A stretch of 64,000 bases of DNA from Fluviicola sp. XM-24bin1 (GTDB taxonomy: Bacteria > Bacteroidota > Bacteroidia > Flavobacteriales_D > Crocinitomicaceae). The notes beneath the pieces are model-generated. The model made no database searches. It was not told where the DNA came from and worked only from the letters and a program-made list of their open reading frames with translations. A program made the translations under genes and the position numbers. Location: the NCBI GenBank assembly GCA_003149635.1, contig QCWI01000002.1:149188-213187 (forward strand), in the 5' to 3' direction. Numbering within the stretch: position 1 is the stretch's first letter; every line of letters begins with the position of its first letter. This document shows, one piece after another, positions 57,550 to 64,000 of this stretch.

Positions 57550-59441
57550 AATACGACGGTCGTAAATATGTCATAATTACGTTCATTACGTTAATTGGAA
57601 TCATCTACGCTTTCAAGCTATTTTACATGCAGGTAGTTGATGATTCTTGGAAATTGCGCGCTCAAGAAATTGCGGAAAAACGCCGCGAGATCACGCCTCC
57701 TAGAGCGGTCATTTTGGATCGAAACGGAAAGAAAGTTGTTGAGAACAAGACCTACTACAACCTGATGATGTGTGAGGATGAAATTGTCGATCTTGACACG
57801 GCGGCATTCGGCAAGTTGATCGGTTGGACAAGAGAAGAGATTCGCGAACGCTTCAAGGAAATCAAAACGGAACAAGGGAAATTCCGCAACCGCCAAACGG
57901 GCAAAATGGAATCGAATTATCGTTCTTTCCGCACCTATCCGTTCTTGAAAGAAATGACCGCGGACGAAATGTCCACCATTGTCCCACATCTGGAGCAATT
58001 CCCTGGGTTCCGTGAGGAAGTATCCAGCATGCGTAATTATCCGTACGGCAATGCAGCCAACATCCTGGGTTATCTCGCAGAGGCCAACGCCGAGGAAGTA
58101 GGCCCTCGTAAATTCTATAAAAACGGAGACTACATCGGTCGCGCTGGAGTTGAGCGTTACTACGAGGAGGAAATCCGAGGAAAAAAAGGAATCAAATACG
58201 TTGTTCTGGACGCCGTTAACGACAAGGTAGCCTCTTTCGAAAATGGTAAATACGATACCACAGCAAAACAGGCTGATCCTATCCACCTGGGATTGGATAT
58301 CGAATTGCAAGCCTACGGAGAAACTTTGATGCAAAATAAGAAAGGAGCGATTGTAGCAATTGAACCGAAAACGGGTGAAATTCTCACTTTGGTTTCAGCA
58401 CCTACATACGATCCCAATTTGCTTGTCGGTAAAAAGAAGATCAAAGAGAACTACCCAGATTTGGTCAATGACGAAAACAAACCGCTCTTTCCGCGCCCTC
58501 TAGCTTCTGCATACATGCCGGGGTCTACCTTCAAAACCATTCAATCCTTGATTGGAATGCAGGAAGGAGTGATCACTGAAAACACGGGAATCCCTTGTAA
58601 TAAAAGTGTGGTAGGATGTCACAATCACCCCTCTGCTCAGAATGTAACGCAAGCGGTTCAGATGTCTTGTAACCCCTATTTCTATGCTGTTACGCGACGT
58701 ATCATTCATCAAAAGAAGTCCAAAAATATTAACGAAGACGCAGCCATCGGATTGGGCAAATGGGCGGAGTACATGCACAGCTTCGGACTCGGGAAAAAAC
58801 TAGAATCCGACTTGACTGGGATCTCTTCTGGTGTCATTCCTGATCCGAAATATTACGACAAGTGGTATGGTCACAACAATTGGCGTTTTTCTACCATTCG
58901 ATCCATTTCTATTGGTCAGGGAGAAGTTCAGTTGACGCCTTTACAATTGGCCAATGTGGCGGCTATCATGGCAAATCGTGGGTGGTACATTACGCCGCAC
59001 GTTGTGAAATCGGTGGGTGATAGTGGACCATTGGAACGTTTCCGAAAGAAGAATTATACGATGGTGGATCGCAAATACTTTGATCCTGTCGTAGAAGGAA
59101 TGCGACGTTGTGTCCATGAACCCGGAGGAACTGCCAGACGAGCGAGAATTCCCGGAATTACCATGTGTGGAAAAACCGGAACGGTAGAGGATCAACGTGA
59201 ATTGAAAGGAGGAAAATTGTTGAAGCGCCCGAACCATTCCGTGTTCATCTGTTTTGCACCGATGGATGATCCAAAAATCGCCGTTGCCGTATTTATTGAA
59301 AATGCCGGAGGTGGTGGTGGTACTTGGGCCGCACCAACAGCAAGTCTCATCGTGGAGAAGTATCTGAATGGAGAAATCTGCGAACAGAACAAACCTAAGG
59401 AACAGCGCATCCTTGATGCCAAACTCTCTCTCTGGGAATGA
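57546..59441 (+). CDS. mrdA: Penicillin-binding protein 2 (elongation transpeptidase)
   Basis: The 631-residue class B PBP has an N-terminal span (about residues 9-27) and a pedestal domain with 'PPRAVILDRNGKKVVENKTY'. The transpeptidase domain has SxxK 'GSTFK' with Ser327, and the KTG box 'CGKTGTVED' with Lys543. It cross-links peptidoglycan in the side wall together with RodA, encoded next (ATGA overlap). A Cys-containing insert ('PCNKSVVGCHNH', 'MSCNPYF') lies between the SxxK and KTG boxes, as in other Bacteroidota PBP2 proteins. Confidence 0.95.
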   Translation: MKYDGRKYVIITFITLIGIIYAFKLFYMQVVDDSWKLRAQEIAEKRREITPPRAVILDRNGKKVVENKTYYNLMMCEDEIVDLDTAAFGKLIGWTREEIRERFKEIKTEQGKFRNRQTGKMESNYRSFRTYPFLKEMTADEMSTIVPHLEQFPGFREEVSSMRNYPYGNAANILGYLAEANAEEVGPRKFYKNGDYIGRAGVERYYEEEIRGKKGIKYVVLDAVNDKVASFENGKYDTTAKQADPIHLGLDIELQAYGETLMQNKKGAIVAIEPKTGEILTLVSAPTYDPNLLVGKKKIKENYPDLVNDENKPLFPRPLASAYMPGSTFKTIQSLIGMQEGVITENTGIPCNKSVVGCHNHPSAQNVTQAVQMSCNPYFYAVTRRIIHQKKSKNINEDAAIGLGKWAEYMHSFGLGKKLESDLTGISSGVIPDPKYYDKWYGHNNWRFSTIRSISIGQGEVQLTPLQLANVAAIMANRGWYITPHVVKSVGDSGPLERFRKKNYTMVDRKYFDPVVEGMRRCVHEPGGTARRARIPGITMCGKTGTVEDQRELKGGKLLKRPNHSVFICFAPMDDPKIAVAVFIENAGGGGGTWAAPTASLIVEKYLNGEICEQNKPKEQRILDAKLSLWE

Positions 59442-60853
59442 GAAAGAACCAATCGCTAACCGGTAGTGTTGATTGGCCACTTCTAATCGTGGTTCTCTTA
59501 TTCATGGCAATGGGAATTGCGACAGTTTATTCCACAGCCTACAACGACGACCATCCGAGTCTGTTCGATTTCTCCATGGTCTACGGAAAGCAGGTGATGT
59601 GGGTAGGTGTTTCGCTCTTTTTGGGAATCCTCGTCTTTCTCATTGACTCCGACATTTACAGGAAATTTGCGGTCCCCATCTACGGGTTCAGCATCACGCT
59701 TTTGGTCATTGTACTCTTCCTCCCAGCGAAGAACGGAGCCCATTCTTGGCTAGGATTCGGTAACCTCGGAATTCAACCCGCGGAGTTTGCCAAAATTGCC
59801 GTGGCTATTCTATTGGCTCGAGTTCTCAGTGATCTCAACGTCAATCAACAAAACATCCGGACAGTATTACTCACGAACGCCATTCTGTTACTGCCGATGG
59901 CGCTCATTCTCTTGCAAAATGACGCCGGAACCTTCATCGTATTCACCTCCTTCCTCTTTGTGATGTACCGCGAAGGAATCAGCTACGATCCACTTATTTT
60001 GGGACTTGTCAACCGAATTCCAGGGATCCGTTTCAAGCAAACATGGCTCGGAACACACTTTATCCCTATCCTTTTCGTTGTCATCTTCCTTTCGATCACT
60101 ACGCTCTTGCTCTCTAAGGAGACTATCACTCTAGGCTTTCTTCCAGGGGAAGAATTTCCCGGCTTCTACGGATTGGTCTTTTTCCTTTTCATCTTCTGCT
60201 TGGTGGGATATGCATTGTTGCGCCTCATACTCAGCAAACGAGATCGGGGACGCGCCTTGATTATCGCCGTAATTGCTTTTGTTTTGTCTACCACGATTTC
60301 AGGGGCCGTAAACTTCGGTTTTGATAGTCTGCAACCCCACCAGAAAGTGCGTATCGAATTGTTCCTTGGAATCATTGATGATGAACTGGCAGATCAGGCA
60401 AAAGACGGTGAAGACTACAACCGAAATCGTGCATTAGCTGCTGTAGGTTCCGGTGGATTGACAGGTCGTGGATACAAGAACTCTATGCTGGCAAATACAC
60501 GAACGGGACACGTGCCTGAAAGCGAAACCGACTTCATTTTTTGTGCTTATGCCGAAGAATGGGGGTTTATGGGATCGGTGGTTTTGGTCGCGATGTACAT
60601 CTTTATGATGTTAAGAATTGTCAAAATTGCTGAGCGTCAGCGCTCAAGATTCAATAGAGTTTACGCTTATTCCGTTGCCATGATATTGTTTTATCATTGC
60701 GCGGTGAATATCGGGATGAACATCGAATTGGCCCCAGTCATAGGGATTCCGCTGCCATTGTTCAGTTATGGAGGATCCTCCATGATGTCCTTTTCGATGA
60801 TGCTTTTCATCTTACTTAAACTTGATAGCCAACGCAAGGATGTACTCAATTGA
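59438..60853 (+). CDS. rodA: Peptidoglycan glycosyltransferase RodA
   Basis: The 471-residue SEDS-family protein has about 10-12 spans with 'AHSWLGFGNLGIQPAEFAKIA', 'LLQNDAGTFIVF', 'TGHVPESETDFIFCAYAEEWG' and 'GIPLPLFSYGGSSMM' (FtsW/RodA/SpoVE signature). It polymerises lipid II glycan strands with PBP2. It is longer than E. coli RodA (370) because of an extra membrane pair plus linker at about residues 195-290, apparently a lineage trait. Confidence 0.95.
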   Translation: MRKNQSLTGSVDWPLLIVVLLFMAMGIATVYSTAYNDDHPSLFDFSMVYGKQVMWVGVSLFLGILVFLIDSDIYRKFAVPIYGFSITLLVIVLFLPAKNGAHSWLGFGNLGIQPAEFAKIAVAILLARVLSDLNVNQQNIRTVLLTNAILLLPMALILLQNDAGTFIVFTSFLFVMYREGISYDPLILGLVNRIPGIRFKQTWLGTHFIPILFVVIFLSITTLLLSKETITLGFLPGEEFPGFYGLVFFLFIFCLVGYALLRLILSKRDRGRALIIAVIAFVLSTTISGAVNFGFDSLQPHQKVRIELFLGIIDDELADQAKDGEDYNRNRALAAVGSGGLTGRGYKNSMLANTRTGHVPESETDFIFCAYAEEWGFMGSVVLVAMYIFMMLRIVKIAERQRSRFNRVYAYSVAMILFYHCAVNIGMNIELAPVIGIPLPLFSYGGSSMMSFSMMLFILLKLDSQRKDVLN

Positions 60854-60913
60854 TTTTTCCAGAAGCCCGATAATTGGGGATAATCCTTATTTTTAACCCT
60901 CTACTCAAATTCC

Positions 60914-63445
60914 ATGAAAAAAGAGCCTAAATCTGAAAAGCTACAAGCCGCGTGGTACTGGGTTACCGGACGAAACAGCGACGGTACAAAAAAGCAGAAA
61001 ACACGCTTCGCAAAACGAACGACGTGGATTATGTTCGTATCCTGTTGGCTACTGGCCTTAACCCCGATTTTTGTAGTCTGGTATATGTTCGCGAGTCAGC
61101 CGGAAGAAGATTTGCCGTCTGTAGCTTCTTTGGAAAATCCACCGGAATTATTGGCTTCCATCGTTTATGCGGATGATGGTAAAACGGAATTGGGTCGCTA
61201 TTGGAGCGTCAACCGTACCACGGTGGATTACAACGAGATTTCACCTTACGTTATCGATGCATTAATTTCTACGGAGGATGAACGCTACTTGGAACACGCG
61301 GGGATCGATTTCAGAGCCTTGATGCGTGCCGTGGCAAATATGGGTGAAGCCGGAGGAGCCTCTACCATTTCTCAACAGTTGGCGAAACTCTTATTTACCC
61401 TTCAAAAACGCGATAAAGAACGCGCACTTCGAGCTGCCGGAAAACCCATTCCGAATCAGCAAACGGGAATCATGCGTCGTATCAACGAGAAGATTCAGGA
61501 GAACATTATCGCGGTTCGTTTGGAAGAACGCTACACGAAAAAAGAAATCATCACCATGTACTTGAATCAGTTTGATTTCTTGTACAACGCCGTGGGAATT
61601 GAGAATGCCGCGAAGGTGTATTTCAATAAAAAACCCATCGATCTTACAAAAGACGAAGCTGCGATGTTGGTTGGGATGTGTAAGAATCCATCGCTCTACA
61701 ATCCGTACTCGTACAAGATTAAAAACTACCGCCCTGCAGCAGCAAGAAGCAATGGAATTTCCATGGAAGCGGTGACGGAATCACAAATGCAAGCCCTTCG
61801 AACTAAGGATAGTTTGCGTTCACATTTGCGCCGTGATCAAGTTTTGAAGCAGTGGTTGAAAAACAGCAAATCGAAAAACAAGGCGCTGCAGAATTACATC
61901 ACACAAGCCGAGTACGATACACTCCGTTTGAAGACCTGTGAGATCGATTATCAAGTAGTGGATCACAAACAGGGAATTGCACCTTATTTCCGTGAATCAC
62001 TTCGCGCCGATTTGACGGCATTGTTCGAACAAAAGAACGCAGACGGATCGTATAAATACGCCAAAAAGGACGGCTCACCTTACAACATCTATAACGATGG
62101 TTTGCGCATCTACACTACGATCAACGTAGAAATGCAGGAGTACGCGGAAGCTGCCATGAAAAAGCACTTGAAGGAAGATTTGCAACCCGCTTTCGAAAAG
62201 AATAACGCTAAATTGAAAAACTTCCCGTTCGCGAATAATATCAAGGAAGATGTTGTTAAAAACCTCATGAAAATGGGGCGCGGACAAACCGAACGTTACC
62301 GCAAACTCAAACAGAAAGGCGCTACAGAAAAACAAATTCTAGAAGAGTTTAGCTATCCGGTACCAATGCGTGTTTTCACTTGGGACGGCGAAGTTGATAC
62401 TGTAATGAGTCCGGACGATTCGATCCGTTATTACAAAAGTATTCTTCGTTCTAGTTTGATGTCCATGGAACCATCCACTGGCTTTGTGAAGGCATGGGTC
62501 GGAGGAATCGACTTCAACCACTTCGCATTCGATCAGGTAAAACAAGGAAAACGCCAGGTAGGTTCGACCATCAAGCCATTCGTTTACGCAACGGCTTTGC
62601 AGATGGGAACTTCCATGCCTTGTACAAAATATGAAGAAGGGTCTTCTTTCTGTGTGGATGTTTACGGGCCGAATGGAAAAGTAACTAAGACATGGTGTCC
62701 AGCGGGTAAAATTCCATCCAACGCAACGATGGAAATGGGATTGGCAGCATCGAACAACCCGATCACCGTAGGTGTAATGTCCAGTATGGGAGGATACGCC
62801 GGGCCAAACAACATTGCCAAGTTGTGTAAAGACGCAGGATTGGAAATTGCGAAAGAGCAAATTGTACCTTCCATGTGTTTGGGAGTAATGGATCTTTCCG
62901 TTCACGATATGGTCGCAGCACAAGCCATGTTCGTCAATCAAGGAATTTACGTGCAACCAACCACAGTTTTGCGCATTGAAGATCGAAATGGGAATGTGAT
63001 TTACAGCGCCAATCCGAAAAGTAAAGAAGTGCTGAGTTCGCACATTGCGCACCGAACATTAATGATGATGAAAGGGGTGGTTGATTTTGGAACAAGTACA
63101 TCGCTTCGTTGGCACCAAAAATGGGGTGGCATCAAGCACCCAATGGCTGGTAAAACGGGAACTACGCAAAGTAACTCAGACGGTTGGTTTATCGGATTGA
63201 CGCCTGACCTTGTAACGGGTGTTTGGACAGGTGGTGAAGAACGTGCCGAACGCTTCCGAAGTATGACTTGGGGACAGGGAGCCAGGATGGCCTTACCTAT
63301 CTATGGCTATTACATGCAGAAGGTGTACAAAAGCAAGAAATTGAAAATATCGACGGCAGATTTTGAAGAACCCATTGGGTACGATCCGACCGTATTTGAA
63401 TGTGAAAATAATGGCGGGGATGTTCCCGATTTTGGCCTCGATTGA
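60914..63445 (+). CDS. Class A penicillin-binding protein (PBP1A-like)
   Basis: The 843-residue bifunctional enzyme has an N-terminal span (about residues 37-58) and a GT51 glycosyltransferase domain with catalytic Glu121 in 'STEDERYLEHAGID' and 'GGASTISQQLAKLLF'. The transpeptidase domain has 'GSTIKP' (Ser551), 'SNNP' and 'AGKTGTTQSNSDGW' (Lys747). It makes and cross-links peptidoglycan outside or beside the elongasome. Sixty nucleotides separate it from rodA, so it probably belongs to the same cell-wall cluster but may have its own promoter. Confidence 0.94.
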   Translation: MKKEPKSEKLQAAWYWVTGRNSDGTKKQKTRFAKRTTWIMFVSCWLLALTPIFVVWYMFASQPEEDLPSVASLENPPELLASIVYADDGKTELGRYWSVNRTTVDYNEISPYVIDALISTEDERYLEHAGIDFRALMRAVANMGEAGGASTISQQLAKLLFTLQKRDKERALRAAGKPIPNQQTGIMRRINEKIQENIIAVRLEERYTKKEIITMYLNQFDFLYNAVGIENAAKVYFNKKPIDLTKDEAAMLVGMCKNPSLYNPYSYKIKNYRPAAARSNGISMEAVTESQMQALRTKDSLRSHLRRDQVLKQWLKNSKSKNKALQNYITQAEYDTLRLKTCEIDYQVVDHKQGIAPYFRESLRADLTALFEQKNADGSYKYAKKDGSPYNIYNDGLRIYTTINVEMQEYAEAAMKKHLKEDLQPAFEKNNAKLKNFPFANNIKEDVVKNLMKMGRGQTERYRKLKQKGATEKQILEEFSYPVPMRVFTWDGEVDTVMSPDDSIRYYKSILRSSLMSMEPSTGFVKAWVGGIDFNHFAFDQVKQGKRQVGSTIKPFVYATALQMGTSMPCTKYEEGSSFCVDVYGPNGKVTKTWCPAGKIPSNATMEMGLAASNNPITVGVMSSMGGYAGPNNIAKLCKDAGLEIAKEQIVPSMCLGVMDLSVHDMVAAQAMFVNQGIYVQPTTVLRIEDRNGNVIYSANPKSKEVLSSHIAHRTLMMMKGVVDFGTSTSLRWHQKWGGIKHPMAGKTGTTQSNSDGWFIGLTPDLVTGVWTGGEERAERFRSMTWGQGARMALPIYGYYMQKVYKSKKLKISTADFEEPIGYDPTVFECENNGGDVPDFGLD

Positions 63446-63457
63446 TTTTAAAAGAAC

Positions 63458-64000
63458 ATGAATAAAGTGGTAAAAAACGCCGAAGAAGCGTTACAAGGTA
63501 TCGAAAGCGATATGACCCTAATGTTGGGTGGATTTGGACTGTGTGGTATTCCTGAAAATTCCATTCAGGAAATGGTTCGACTTGGAATTAACAACCTCAC
63601 ATGCATCTCCAATAATGCCGGAGTGGATGACTTTGGATTGGGATTGCTTTTGCAAGGAAAACAGATCAAAAAAATGATCTCATCATACGTGGGTGAAAAC
63701 GATGAATTCGAGCGCCAAATGCTTTCAGGTGAGTTAGAAGTAGATTTGATTCCTCAAGGATCTCTCGCGGAAAGATGTCGTGCCGGAGGAGCGGGAATCC
63801 CTGCATTCTTCACACCTGCTGGGTATGGAACGGAAGTTGCCGAAGGAAAAGAAGTTCGCGAATTCAACGGAAAACCGCACATTTTGGAATCTGCTTTAAC
63901 CGCTGATTTCGCTATCGTGAAAGCGTGGAAAGGAGATACGGAAGGAAACCTTATTTACAAAGCGACAGCACGTAACTTCAATCCGATGATGGCAATGGCG
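63458..64000 (+). CDS. 3-oxoacid CoA-transferase subunit A (3' end outside window)
   Basis: The ATG at 63458 opens a frame that runs off the window after 181 codons. It reads '[19 protein letters not shown]', '[19 protein letters not shown]', '[20 protein letters not shown]', '[19 protein letters not shown]' and '[17 protein letters not shown]', the classic subunit A (ScoA/AtoD) pattern. With subunit B, expected just downstream, it moves CoA between succinyl-CoA and acetoacetate, in ketone-body or amino-acid breakdown. The catalytic Glu is in subunit B and not visible. Confidence 0.93.
   Translation, partial: MNKVVKNAEEALQGIESDMTLMLGGFGLCGIPENSIQEMVRLGINNLTCISNNAGVDDFGLGLLLQGKQIKKMISSYVGENDEFERQMLSGELEVDLIPQGSLAERCRAGGAGIPAFFTPAGYGTEVAEGKEVREFNGKPHILESALTADFAIVKAWKGDTEGNLIYKATARNFNPMMAMA

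Noticed and set aside
1-64000. CRISPR arrays, prophage, insertion sequences with transposase, toxin-antitoxin or restriction systems
   Set aside because: No regularly spaced repeats, transposase, integrase, Cas, or restriction/toxin gene was recognised on either strand.

Overview
The window reads as a chromosome segment of a Bacteroidota bacterium, most likely Flavobacteriales (a Crocinitomicaceae/Cryomorphaceae-like organism is my guess). Pointers seen in the sequence are C-terminal type IX secretion (T9SS) sorting domains, Bacteroidota-type promoters (TTG, 17-20 nt spacer, TAnnTTTG), many lipoproteins with the 'SC' lipobox, RemB/Wzi-like and DUF6029 outer-membrane barrels, Omp28 proteins, DUF4286 and a DUF6341-like mini-protein. 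No rRNA, tRNA, CRISPR array, phage gene or intact transposase is visible.

Layout. (1) 1-14.9 kb: an accessory cell-surface glycan or lipid decoration locus. It holds two cobalamin-binding radical SAM enzymes, each followed by a class I methyltransferase, a third methyltransferase, GT4 and GT39-like glycosyltransferases, an arylsulfotransferase-like secreted protein, a four-gene module (SGNH hydrolase, carbamoyltransferase, SxtJ, and a 51-residue DUF5989 protein at 8052-8207), an O-antigen ligase/polymerase and a Wzz protein. (2) 15-19.3 kb: a thiol-redox/outer-membrane operon (TlpA-like, DUF6029 barrel, Omp28), with a second Omp28 copy broken by a one-base frameshift. (3) 19.5-31.5 kb: an unusual FeS-type photolyase homologue that lacks the cluster cysteines, two tandem T9SS cargo proteins, cysQ coupled to two Wzi/RemB-like barrels, two gene fragments, three tandem short SSB genes, and lipoproteins. 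(4) 31.6-46.7 kb: mixed metabolism, including a truncated GNAT gene, an M23 peptidase, a light-related operon (SRPBCC, TspO, CPD photolyase) behind a perfect 11-bp inverted repeat, an FdhF/YdeP oxidoreductase, riboflavin synthase, metF, ispD and a T9SS beta-helix protein. (5) 46.7-64 kb: housekeeping genes, namely rsmA, a CtpA-type protease, dCMP deaminase, an orphan response regulator, purH, the cell-shape set mreB/mreC/mreD/mrdA/rodA, a class A penicillin-binding protein, and the start of a 3-oxoacid CoA-transferase.

How it fits together. Most genes serve the envelope: building, decorating and exporting surface polymers, secreting T9SS cargo, and elongating the peptidoglycan wall. Intergenic DNA carries several dispersed palindromic repeats and decaying genes. 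The clearest are a 117-codon reading frame with two in-frame TAA codons between mreB and mreC, and back-to-back T9SS and DUF5686-like fragments at about 27.8-28.35 kb.
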